This document shows positions 6,609 to 12,991 of a stretch of 14,394 nucleotides of DNA, piece after piece. The DNA is from CAYLNH01 sp964384625 (lineage in GTDB: Bacteria > Verrucomicrobiota > Lentisphaeria > JABSQK01), in the NCBI GenBank assembly GCA_964384625.1, contig CAYLNH010000181.1, positions 1-14,394 of the forward strand, read 5' to 3'. The position numbers were made by a program, and so were the translations under genes. The notes beneath the pieces were generated by a model. That model was not told where the DNA came from, ran no database searches, and saw only the letters and a list, made by a program, of their open reading frames with translations. Numbering within the stretch: the first letter of the stretch is position 1; the number at the start of each line of letters is the position of its first letter.

Positions 6609-7577
6609 CTACGCGGGACGGATAGCTTCTTTCTGCCAGATGTCCCAGATGATCTCGTAGCGTTTGAGCTCGAGACCGGTGTAGACGCAGTTGCTGGTGC
6701 AGAAGATGTAGCCGTCGGCTGTCAGGCCGGCGGCGATGCTGTCGCGAGCGGACCGGGCGCATTCTTCTTCCGTGCCGGTCTGCATCAGGCCGCAGTTGAC
6801 GTTGCCGCAGAAGGCGACCTTGTCGCCGACCATTTCGACGACTTCGGCCAGGTCCACGCCGCCCTGGGGATCCAGCGAGTGCAGCGCGTGCGGATTGGCG
6901 TCGACCAGTTGGTCGAGGATCGGCATGATGTTGCCGTCGGTGTGTTTGATGACGTAAAAACCCATGTCGCGATAGCCGGCAATCAGGTCCTTGAGATAGG
7001 GGGCGACGAAGTCGGAAAACTGTTCGGGCCGCATGAACGGGCCGTTGTTGAAACAATAATCGGAGCACAGCGCGAAACCGTCGAGGGAGGTCTTCTCCTT
7101 CAGCTTCTCGGCGCGTTTCAATGTGCTTTCAACACGTTTGGCGGCGTCCGCTTTCAGGCCGGCGGGGTCTTCCATCATTTTGATGGCGAAGTCGGTCATA
7201 CCGGCGCCGCCGGGGATGCCGTAGGTGGCGTCGCCGTGGATCATCAGGAAGTATTTATCGTCGGTGCGTTCACGGACGATATCCACGAGACGGGCAATTT
7301 CATCGACATCATTCGGGTTCGGGTGAAGGAAGATGGCACTGTGGTCGTATTTCTCGGCGGTCTTGATGAAGAGGTCGGCCATGTCCTCACGGTGAAGTTG
7401 CCGTTCTTTTTCTTCCATCTGCTGCCATTGGCCGTAGGACCGGTGGTTCGGGTGGACGCGGCCGAAGACCTCCATGGTCAGGAAGAAGACCAGTTCGAAA
7501 TGCGGCACGCGGCCGGGCAGGGGGCGTCGTTCGAGTGCGGCGATGAACTGTTCGCGGGGAGTGAGATTGTTACTCAT
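6609..7577 (-). CDS. URO-D superfamily protein (uroporphyrinogen decarboxylase / corrinoid methyltransferase-like)
   Basis: A 322-residue TIM-barrel protein of the group that includes HemE and the MtaA/CmuA cobalamin methyltransferases. Supporting segments are the N-terminal LTPREQFIAALERRPLPGRV, the barrel strands around MIHGDATYG, FCFNNGP-like SDYCFNNGPFM, YVIKHTDGNIMPILDQLV and KVAFCGNV. MtaA and CmuA bind zinc with HxC plus a distant Cys; here the first motif reads H212-T-D214, so the cysteine is replaced, while C293 and C297 remain near the end. HemE residues for four-carboxylate porphyrin binding are not obvious, so a true haem-pathway role is unlikely. The ATG at 7577 is chosen over the open frame to 7871 because family members begin like this; a weak AGGG site precedes it. 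Substrate unknown; a methyl-transfer or demethylation role is inference. Confidence 0.85.
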   Translation of the reverse strand: MSNNLTPREQFIAALERRPLPGRVPHFELVFFLTMEVFGRVHPNHRSYGQWQQMEEKERQLHREDMADLFIKTAEKYDHSAIFLHPNPNDVDEIARLVDIVRERTDDKYFLMIHGDATYGIPGGAGMTDFAIKMMEDPAGLKADAAKRVESTLKRAEKLKEKTSLDGFALCSDYCFNNGPFMRPEQFSDFVAPYLKDLIAGYRDMGFYVIKHTDGNIMPILDQLVDANPHALHSLDPQGGVDLAEVVEMVGDKVAFCGNVNCGLMQTGTEEECARSARDSIAAGLTADGYIFCTSNCVYTGLELKRYEIIWDIWQKEAIRPA

Positions 7578-7984
7578 CGGAAAGCCCTGACAGGTTGATT
7601 TCAGGTTTGTCGGCAGGAGAACCAGCTGACAATACGCGGGAGTCGAGCACATGAAAGCCCTTCTCGGACAAAAAACGCGGGTTGGCTGCAGTGATCCCTG
7701 CGCGTGCGGATACCCGGTCGTTCCGGCACACCTTTCAAAGTGTGCCACCACGCAAGGACTTCCTTGCTCTGTCCATCTGCGCGGTCGCGGTTGGCTCTCA
7801 GGAAGTCGGGACGACCACGAAAGGAATACTGAAACCTGCGCCTCAGGTATTGCTATTTGCCCCGAACTCATGTTATTGTTTTTTTACGCCGGGTCGGTTA
7901 AGAATTCGGGATTTCATGCGTCTTACTTGTGAATGACCGGGGAACGACCTGCTTTTTGAAAACCGGGCACCGAAAGGGACGAAG
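7578..7984. other. divergent intergenic region with two tandem hairpins
   Basis: This 407-bp gap separates the URO-D-like gene (minus) from the MORN-repeat gene (plus). It holds two neighbouring hairpins: GGCACAC/GTGTGCC (7725-7746, 8-base loop) and GCAAGG/CCTTGC (7752-7767). A T-rich stretch with TTGTTT (7877-7882) and TAAGAA (7899-7904), 16 bases apart, could be a weak promoter for the MORN gene. I see no gene here. Confidence 0.4.
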
Positions 7985-8845
7985 ATGCCGAAAGCCAGTG
8001 TAGCAAACCGCGGGGTTGATGTTGTGTCGGCACAGGATTTCTTCAGCCGCAACGATGGTCAAGAGGATATTGACGGGACTGACCAGCCAAAGTCCGGGAA
8101 GCTCTGGCTCACGGTGTTGGCGGGCGTTGCCGTACTCGTTGTGGTCGGGGCCGGCGTCTTGTTTTTCGGGGATCCGCAATGGCATCGATTGGTCTACCTG
8201 GCCCAGCAGAGCGTGCGCGGCGAGCTCGTGCCGCCGGCGAGGTACACGGGCGTCTGGCGCGACTACTACACCAACGGCAAGCTGAAAGCCGAAATGCACT
8301 ATGCCGCCGGCGTGCCGCAGGGCGAGTTCTGCTGTTTCCACGCCAACGGCACGCCGAAACTGGCCGGCGTTATCCTGCGAACGAATCCGGAGACCAGCGC
8401 GGAACCGTACGTTTACGACGGCGAACTGACCGGCTGGCACGAGAACGGGCGGAAGCATTTCCAACGGGTTTACCGCAACGAGCAGGTTGAGGGCAAGGCG
8501 TTCACATGGTTTGCCGGCGGCTCACTGCAGGAATACGCCGAGTACCACAAGGGTCTGCTGCACGGTCACTATCAGGCCTGGGACCAGGACGGCCGGCGCC
8601 AGCAGTGCGACGAGTACTATGTCGAGGGTCGCCGCCACGGCACCTGCGTGCGCTGGGATAACGATGTTCGCGTCGTCGCCGACTACCGGCATGGGGTTCC
8701 CCATGGCCGGCTGCGCGGCTTCGATGTCGACGGCAAGCTGGTGTACGAACACTGGTATAAGAACGGCGAACCATCGGAGGCCTTCGAGCTGAAAGCAGAA
8801 GACTCCGATCCCAAGACAGGATCGACTTCGGCCGGTCAGGGGTAG
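7985..8845 (+). CDS. membrane-anchored MORN-repeat (MORN_2-type) protein
   Basis: A 286-residue protein with a short charged N-terminal part (1-39), one transmembrane helix (about 40-61), and a C-terminal region (about 88-262) of repeats of roughly 20-24 residues. Units follow a G-x-W/F...Y-x-x-N/D-G-x-L...E...Y-x-x-G pattern, for example GVWRDYYTNGKLKAEMHY, GHYQAWDQDGRR and GRLRGFDVDGKLVYEHWY. This is the MORN_2 style known from bacterial antitoxin-like and surface proteins, where it forms an extended beta-hairpin stack. The repeats should lie outside the cytoplasm if the N-terminus is inside. The ATG at 7985 has AGGGA just upstream (7975-7979). Partners are unknown; no neighbouring gene suggests a toxin-antitoxin pair. 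Confidence 0.82.
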   Translation: MPKASVANRGVDVVSAQDFFSRNDGQEDIDGTDQPKSGKLWLTVLAGVAVLVVVGAGVLFFGDPQWHRLVYLAQQSVRGELVPPARYTGVWRDYYTNGKLKAEMHYAAGVPQGEFCCFHANGTPKLAGVILRTNPETSAEPYVYDGELTGWHENGRKHFQRVYRNEQVEGKAFTWFAGGSLQEYAEYHKGLLHGHYQAWDQDGRRQQCDEYYVEGRRHGTCVRWDNDVRVVADYRHGVPHGRLRGFDVDGKLVYEHWYKNGEPSEAFELKAEDSDPKTGSTSAGQG

Positions 8846-8851
8846 TCATGT

Positions 8852-8872
8852 CGACCCGGGCGTTCCGGGTCG
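8852..8872 (+). terminator. possible terminator after the MORN gene
   Basis: Beginning seven bases after the stop codon, CGACCCGG (8852-8859) pairs perfectly with CCGGGTCG (8865-8872) around a GCGTT loop. The stem is strong but lacks a T-run. Confidence 0.4.
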
Positions 8873-9051
8873 GCCGGGGAGCCACCTGCGGTATCAACGG
8901 GCGGCTTCGGGATTTCGACCTGACCGTGGCTCAGGTCCGCGTGCGGACCGGCTGAAGACGATCGCTGTTTTCACCAGATGGGCTCGGCGTGCGTTTTCCA
9001 GCCAGGGACGGCGGCCAGGCGCCGGTCCGGCAAGGCGCCGTCTCGAACAAG

Positions 9052-9117
9052 CGATGCGCGCATCGTGTCCCGCCAAGGCGGGATAAATTTCGTGCTTGCC
9101 CCGCTTTGCGGGGGCAA
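9052..9117. repeat. cluster of three tandem hairpins
   Basis: Three inverted repeats lie within 66 bases: 9052-9065, 9068-9083 and 9096-9117. Perfect arms of 7 bp each and very short spacers suggest a designed structure rather than chance in GC-rich DNA. It lies about 220 bp beyond the end of each convergent gene, which is far for a terminator. Confidence 0.5.
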
Positions 9118-9338
9118 CGCCGCCGGCTGGATGCTTGGACCCGCTCTTCGAGTTGCCCGTTTTCGGGCTCGGGGGGCCTTGGCGAAAATGCTATGTGCTG
9201 CAGCACACAAGCCTTCCGCCGCCTGCCGCGAGCCTCGAACCCCGGGCAATCCGTGGCGGAAAGACTTCCGCCGAGCTTGTCCAGGGGCTTCTGCCCGTCC
9301 CGTAATTCCTGCTCCTTTTTCTGCTTGTCGTACCGGGA

Positions 9339-11150
9339 CTACGGCGCGGCGTCCAGCGCTTTGGCCTTTTTCAGCAGTTCGCGGTAGCGGTTGTCGGGCA
9401 GCTGTTTCTTGACTCGGAGCAGTTCGATCACGGCCGCGCGCGTCGGGAAGTTGCCTTCGAAGAACTCCACATGGCCGTCGATGAAGAGCACGGTGACGCC
9501 GTCGCCCAGGCCGGGCTTGTCGAAGCATACCGGAGTGATTGCGGCATGCGGGTCGTTGTCCTTGAAGCCGCTGCCGATGTAGGTGTAGGACAGGGTGTTC
9601 TCGGTCAGTTTGTTGATCTTGCCGGGGACGGCCTGGCGCTTTGTGTCGGCGGGATGGATGTAGGCCGTGCCGCCGGTCAGGTAGTCCTTGGTCACCAGCA
9701 GACTGAGACCGGCGGCGCCGTCGGGTGCGGGGTAATTGCCCTTGTGGTCGCCGGCGTAGAGGACCAGCCCCAGCCCGATCTGCTGCAGCTTGGCGGTGTT
9801 TTGTTTCCGTTGGGCCTGATTGCGGTTGCCGGCCCGGCGATCTTTGGCCCGGCCCTCCGCCGCCGCGATGACCAGGATCGGCATGGTCACCGCGCCGGTG
9901 ATCGCCGCCTGACTCAGCATGACATTCGAATTGCCCGTGATCAGCATTCCTGTATCCCGCCGCTGAGCCACAACACAGCCGTAGAACGGCGCCCCCTGCA
10001 GGCCAAGCAGGGAGACGATCGCCTTGGTCTTCGCCGCTGAGTTCTCCTTGCGGATGCCGCGTTCCACCAGGGCCGCGGCGTACTCGGTCAGTTTCGGGCT
10101 GCAGTAGACGAACTGGTTGCCGGTCTGCGGCAGGTCCCTGGCCAACCGGGCAAATTCCGGCGTCGACGTCAGGCCCTTCGCCTTCTTCCGATGCACGTCG
10201 AGCGCCTGCCGGACGATCTCGGTATTGCTGCCGATCATCAGCCAGTCTTTGAAGGTCGCGACGGTGGGCGTGACGTTGAACGGCAGTCCCTGCCCCACCG
10301 GCACGGGGAAGCTGTAGATGACCGTGTCGTCGTCCAGGCGTTCGGTGCCGAATGCGGCCTTTTTCTTGAGCCAGAACGCCTTCAGGGTGTCGATGATCTT
10401 GTCGTTCTTCACCTTCATCAGGGTCAGCAGCGCCGGTTCCGGGAACTCCATCGTGTCGCGGTCCACCGGGATCGTCATCATCCGGCGTTCATTCAGGGTG
10501 ATGATATGACCGAAGGTGCCGTCCGTCGATTTGATCATGGCTTCGAGGTCGAAGCCCTGCATGGTCATCAGCGCCAGACCGCCTTCCAGCCCCTTCCTGG
10601 CCTGCTCGTCGCCGACGGTCTTCACGATTTCCACCAGCCATTGCCAGGCCATGGTCAGGTCGAAGTCGCCGTAGGCCGCGAAGGCGGTATTCTGCGGCAG
10701 CAGCTTGAGGACGGCCAGATCCCGGCTTTCGGTGCCGAGCAGCCGCCAGAATTTGCCGGTACCTTTGCCGGGTTCGTGATACAGCACGACCCGGCTGCGG
10801 AACAGCTTTTCGCCGATTGGCTTCGAGCTGGCGCCGATCGCCCGGAGAGCGCCCAGACCGCTGTCCTTGACAATGCTTTCCGCCGCCCGCAGGCCGCGTC
10901 TGGTTTCCTCCTGCTTCGGCGGCCCTTTGCGGGCGGCATCCGCTTCGAGCAGCTTGACCAGATGCGGGTAGCGCTGCTCAATCAGTTTCATGGTCTCGGC
11001 GGCGCTCAGGTAGAGTAAGAAATCGCCGTCACGGTCCAACTCGGCGGTGACGGCGGCAAAGCGCGAAGCTGCCGGTTTCTCCTGGCCCGGCACAATCGTG
11101 GTAAAGATCGCCAGCAACACAGCGGCAGTCAGGCCCGCATAACGTTTCAT
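9339..11150 (-). CDS. secreted protein with a C-terminal pseudopilin-like (DUF1559/H-X9-DG type) domain
   Basis: A 603-residue protein. The ATG at 11150 has AAGGAG five bases upstream on the minus strand and opens a clear signal peptide (residues 1-22, MKRYAGLTAAVLLAIFTTIV). Residues 30-400 form a large extracytoplasmic region that I do not recognise. A second hydrophobic segment lies at about 413-431 (AAITGAVTMPILVIAAAEG). It is followed by a domain like the body of Planctomycetes/Lentisphaerae prepilins: NTAKLQQIGLGLVLYAGDHK (452-471), a central YTYIGSG strand and VLFIDGHVEFFE (554-565). In ordinary prepilins this domain follows the N-terminal FTLIELL helix; here it is placed internally after a signal-peptide-borne module. 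Role unknown; a cell-surface or secretion-related protein is likely. It may share transcription with the prepilin gene upstream. Confidence 0.8.
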   Translation of the reverse strand: MKRYAGLTAAVLLAIFTTIVPGQEKPAASRFAAVTAELDRDGDFLLYLSAAETMKLIEQRYPHLVKLLEADAARKGPPKQEETRRGLRAAESIVKDSGLGALRAIGASSKPIGEKLFRSRVVLYHEPGKGTGKFWRLLGTESRDLAVLKLLPQNTAFAAYGDFDLTMAWQWLVEIVKTVGDEQARKGLEGGLALMTMQGFDLEAMIKSTDGTFGHIITLNERRMMTIPVDRDTMEFPEPALLTLMKVKNDKIIDTLKAFWLKKKAAFGTERLDDDTVIYSFPVPVGQGLPFNVTPTVATFKDWLMIGSNTEIVRQALDVHRKKAKGLTSTPEFARLARDLPQTGNQFVYCSPKLTEYAAALVERGIRKENSAAKTKAIVSLLGLQGAPFYGCVVAQRRDTGMLITGNSNVMLSQAAITGAVTMPILVIAAAEGRAKDRRAGNRNQAQRKQNTAKLQQIGLGLVLYAGDHKGNYPAPDGAAGLSLLVTKDYLTGGTAYIHPADTKRQAVPGKINKLTENTLSYTYIGSGFKDNDPHAAITPVCFDKPGLGDGVTVLFIDGHVEFFEGNFPTRAAVIELLRVKKQLPDNRYRELLKKAKALDAAP

Positions 11151-11318
11151 ATCAGCTCCTTCCAGGTGGATTTCAATCGGCAATCAAACCGCAGTCGATC
11201 CGCAGACCGCGAAACATACACTGCAGAGCTGGTACAGAAAAGCAACCGCGGAGGTTACAGTGCCGTCTGGCGAGGGCTCGACCGAGGAGAGCCCCCGGCT
11301 CCCCGCAATCGCGAAGAT

Positions 11319-11343
11319 GCCGGCGGGGCAGACCCCGGCCGGC
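11319..11343 (-). terminator. possible terminator after the 156-residue ORF
   Basis: Read on the minus strand, GCCGG and CCCC arms pair with GGGG and CCGGC (11319-11343) with small bulges around a CAGA-region loop, 16 bases past the stop codon at 11359-11361. A second stem, GGGCTC/GAGCCC, follows at 11274-11294. Neither is followed by a clear T-run. Confidence 0.35.
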
Positions 11344-11358
11344 GGGTGAATGACTTGT

Positions 11359-11829
11359 TCAATCCGGCGCCGAAGGCAACTCGTACTGCGACAGCAGCGT
11401 TTGCGTCCTGTGGTGCGCGGCGGTGTCGGGATACTTCTCGGCCATGATGGCGGCGATGCGGGTCATGGACCGGATGGTTTCGGCGTTGGCTTTGGACCAT
11501 GTCGAATCCGTTCCCCGGGCCTGGGCGCCTTTGATCTTCTTCAAACGTTTCTCGAAGGCGAGCAACCGTTCGTAGCCTTGCCAGGCGCGCATCTGGCGTT
11601 TCAGATTGTCGCCGGCCAGTCGGGCCTCGACGTCCTTGCCCCGCTTCAGCCCGTTGAGTCTCGCGGCCAGCTTTTTATAGCCCTTTGCGGCGGCGGGCGG
11701 ATTCGCGTCCTCCAACGTCTGCAGGGCGTCCTGCAGACGGCGCACCCAGTCCAGCGTGTTCTTCAGGAGGGCCTTGGCTTCCCGGGCCGTTTGCGGGTCG
11801 CCGGCTTTGGCGATCCGGCTGAGTTTCAC
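11359..11829 (-). CDS. alpha-helical, lysine-rich ORF, possibly an N-terminally truncated gene
   Basis: The GTG at 11829 gives a 156-residue protein rich in Ala, Lys, Leu and Arg with heptad-like spacing, for example TAREAKALLKNTLDWVRRLQ and GYERLLAFEKRLKKIKG, so a helical bundle or coiled coil is likely. There is no signal peptide. The start is poor: the only AAGGAG lies 15 bases upstream of the GTG. The same frame stays open leftwards through EVKHLKAYPAKLNGAKELKP and overlaps the end of the prepilin gene, without an ATG, GTG or TTG. The protein-like character of this extension suggests that the ORF is the C-terminal part of a longer gene that has lost its beginning. I do not recognise the family. 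Confidence 0.5.
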   Translation of the reverse strand: MKLSRIAKAGDPQTAREAKALLKNTLDWVRRLQDALQTLEDANPPAAAKGYKKLAARLNGLKRGKDVEARLAGDNLKRQMRAWQGYERLLAFEKRLKKIKGAQARGTDSTWSKANAETIRSMTRIAAIMAEKYPDTAAHHRTQTLLSQYELPSAPD

Positions 11830-11900
11830 CAGAACGGGTTTCAGCTCCTTCGCGCCGTTCAGTTTCGCCGGATACGCCTTGAGATGTTTTACCTCACGCC

Positions 11901-12824
11901 CTACGGCGTGGGCGGTTCCCAGTAGAAAACCATGTCATGCTTGCCGACGCCATGCTTGGCGCAGTAGTTCGGGGCATAGCCGGAGTTGCACTTCAACGGC
12001 AGCGGCGTGTCGGGATAGTCCGGCGCGGCGTCCACATGGCCGTCGGCGAAGACACGGGCCTGGTAGTCCGGCACCATCTGCGCCGACGTCTTCGGGTGGT
12101 TGATGTAGCGATCGTTGATATCCGACGGGTAGGGGTCGGTCCAGACCGCGTCGGACGCGATGATCCGCTTGTCCGGTTCGAGGTCGGTGGCTTTGTAGGC
12201 CGGAGCGATGTCGGTGTAGGTGTACCTGCCTTTGCACCAGCTGTTGGGCAGCAGGTGATTATTGCCGCTGTAGACAATGTAGCCGGTGCCGATGCAGTCG
12301 CCCATCCAGGCGCCGTTGTGGTATTTCGGCTTGCCGGAGCCGACACTGTAGCTGCCGGACGTGCCGTCCACTTCGGTCCAGGCGACCCGGCGGGCACTCG
12401 GACACATCACGACTTCATCGGTCAAGCCGTATGCCTGCCAGGCGCTCCAGGGGGTGCCGCAGACTTTCCAGGCAGTTTCATAGTAGCCGGGGTCGCTGGC
12501 CGGGTGGTTTTCGGGGTCGCAGCCGGTATAGGTGGCGCCGTCGTCGTTGCTGAAATCGGAATGGTTGTTCCAGACGCAGATCCAGCCCATGCGATTGACG
12601 GTCGTGCGCAGGGCGACGGGGAAGCGGCCGTCTTTGTCATCGGCATGCAGCGCCGAGGCCATGCCGATCTGGCGCTGGTTGCTGGTGCACAGGGCGCGCC
12701 GGCCCATTTCCCGCGCCCGGCCCAGAACCGGAAGCAGCAGGGCCGCCAGAATAGCGATAACGGTTACGGCAACCAGAAGCTCGATGAGCGTAAACGCGGA
12801 ACGTGAGAAACGGCTATACGACAT
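11901..12824 (-). CDS. prepilin-like protein with N-terminal cleavage/methylation motif
   Basis: A 307-residue type IV prepilin/type II pseudopilin-style protein. The leader MSYSRFSRSA is followed by FTLIELLVAVTVIAILAALL. Cleavage would fall between A10 and F11, with the conserved glutamate at E15 (+5). The residue before the cut is Ala instead of the usual Gly. After the helix comes the family pattern GRAREMGRRALCTSNQRQIG, then a large Cys-, Trp- and Tyr-rich globular domain, and near the end VFADGHVDAAP, the counterpart of the H-X9-DG motif; the upstream His of that motif is missing. Proteins of this type are numerous in Lentisphaerae and Planctomycetes and are often found beside GntR/LacI regulators. 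The ATG at 12824 has AAGGAA upstream within a leader identical to that of the divergent regulator gene. Exact role unknown. Confidence 0.88.
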   Translation of the reverse strand: MSYSRFSRSAFTLIELLVAVTVIAILAALLLPVLGRAREMGRRALCTSNQRQIGMASALHADDKDGRFPVALRTTVNRMGWICVWNNHSDFSNDDGATYTGCDPENHPASDPGYYETAWKVCGTPWSAWQAYGLTDEVVMCPSARRVAWTEVDGTSGSYSVGSGKPKYHNGAWMGDCIGTGYIVYSGNNHLLPNSWCKGRYTYTDIAPAYKATDLEPDKRIIASDAVWTDPYPSDINDRYINHPKTSAQMVPDYQARVFADGHVDAAPDYPDTPLPLKCNSGYAPNYCAKHGVGKHDMVFYWEPPTP

Positions 12825-12828
12825 GTTG

Positions 12829-12847
12829 AAATTCCTTTACTGAATCA
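12829..12847 (-). repeat. left arm of a 19-bp perfect inverted repeat (leader of prepilin gene)
   Basis: Read on the minus strand this is TGATTCAGTAAAGGAATTT, identical to 12969-12987 on the plus strand. It contains the ribosome-binding site of the prepilin-like gene. Confidence 0.75.
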
Positions 12848-12853
12848 TTGTAA
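12848..12853 (-). promoter_or_regulatory. possible -10 box of the prepilin-like gene
   Basis: On the minus strand the bases read TACAAT, a good -10 hexamer, directly before the shared leader. No good -35 lies 16-18 bases upstream, as expected if the promoter needs an activator, but a single hexamer is weak evidence. Confidence 0.3.
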
Positions 12854-12885
12854 GATGTTCCAAAGACGGTGTATTTTCAAGCGAA

Positions 12886-12903
12886 TTCCGCCTGAAAGCG
12901 GAA
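12886..12903. repeat. short hairpin between the divergent promoters
   Basis: TTCCGC (12886-12891) and GCGGAA (12898-12903) surround a six-base CTGAAA loop. It could be a regulator site or a transcript structure for the leftward gene. Confidence 0.35.
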
Positions 12904-12935
12904 CTTTACAGGGCTTTCGCGGTCAACTAATTGGA

Positions 12936-12964
12936 TTGACAAGTACTTGTTAAACAACTATACT
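12936..12964 (+). promoter_or_regulatory. sigma-70 promoter of the GntR/LacI regulator gene
   Basis: TTGACA (12936-12941), a 17-base spacer, then TATACT (12959-12964): a consensus -35 box and a -10 box one base from consensus at the ideal spacing. Transcription would begin near 12971, inside the shared leader, about 20 bases before the ATG at 12992. Such a strong promoter in front of a regulator suggests that it is normally held down, which fits the overlapping palindrome. Confidence 0.75.
12939..12950. promoter_or_regulatory. 12-bp perfect palindrome, likely operator
   Basis: ACAAGTACTTGT is a perfect palindrome covering the end of the -35 box and the start of the spacer. Two more symmetric pairs flank it after one mismatch (TT on the left, AA on the right), giving a near-palindrome over 12936-12953. 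Bound protein here would block polymerase, so self-repression by the GntR/LacI regulator is the simplest reading. Chimeric regulators such as AraR of B. subtilis bind palindromes of similar size, but of a different sequence. Confidence 0.55.
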
Positions 12965-12968
12965 GCAT

Positions 12969-12987
12969 TGATTCAGTAAAGGAATTT
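12969..12987 (+). repeat. right arm of the 19-bp perfect inverted repeat (leader of regulator gene)
   Basis: TGATTCAGTAAAGGAATTT matches 12829-12847 in inverted orientation with no mismatch. AAAGGAA within it (12978-12984) is the ribosome-binding site for the ATG at 12992. Confidence 0.75.
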
Positions 12988-12991
12988 TGCC

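Larger units (their letters stand above)
8846..9338. other. gene-free convergent region containing three consecutive palindromes
   Basis: Between the stop of the MORN gene and the stop of the 603-residue gene there is no credible coding frame. At its centre are three adjacent inverted repeats: a 14-bp perfect palindrome CGATGCGCGCATCG (9052-9065), TCCCGCC-AA-GGCGGGA (9068-9083), and TTGCCCC/GGGGCAA (9096-9117). They may serve as two-way terminators or be a dispersed repeat. Confidence 0.5.

Noticed and set aside
7578..7871. Upstream extension of the URO-D-like gene by 98 codons
   Set aside because: The extension is cysteine- and serine-rich, unlike any family member, and includes the two intergenic hairpins.
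9052..9117. CRISPR array
   Set aside because: The hairpins differ in sequence and there are no regularly spaced direct repeats.
10191..11018. 275-codon plus-strand frame inside the 603-residue gene
   Set aside because: The minus-strand gene has a signal peptide, an excellent ribosome site and a recognisable domain, so the plus-strand frame is a shadow.
11901..11935. Programmed -1 frameshift linking the prepilin-like gene to the 156-residue ORF
   Set aside because: No slippery heptamer or downstream pseudoknot is visible near the prepilin stop, and the prepilin ends normally; gene decay is a simpler reading.
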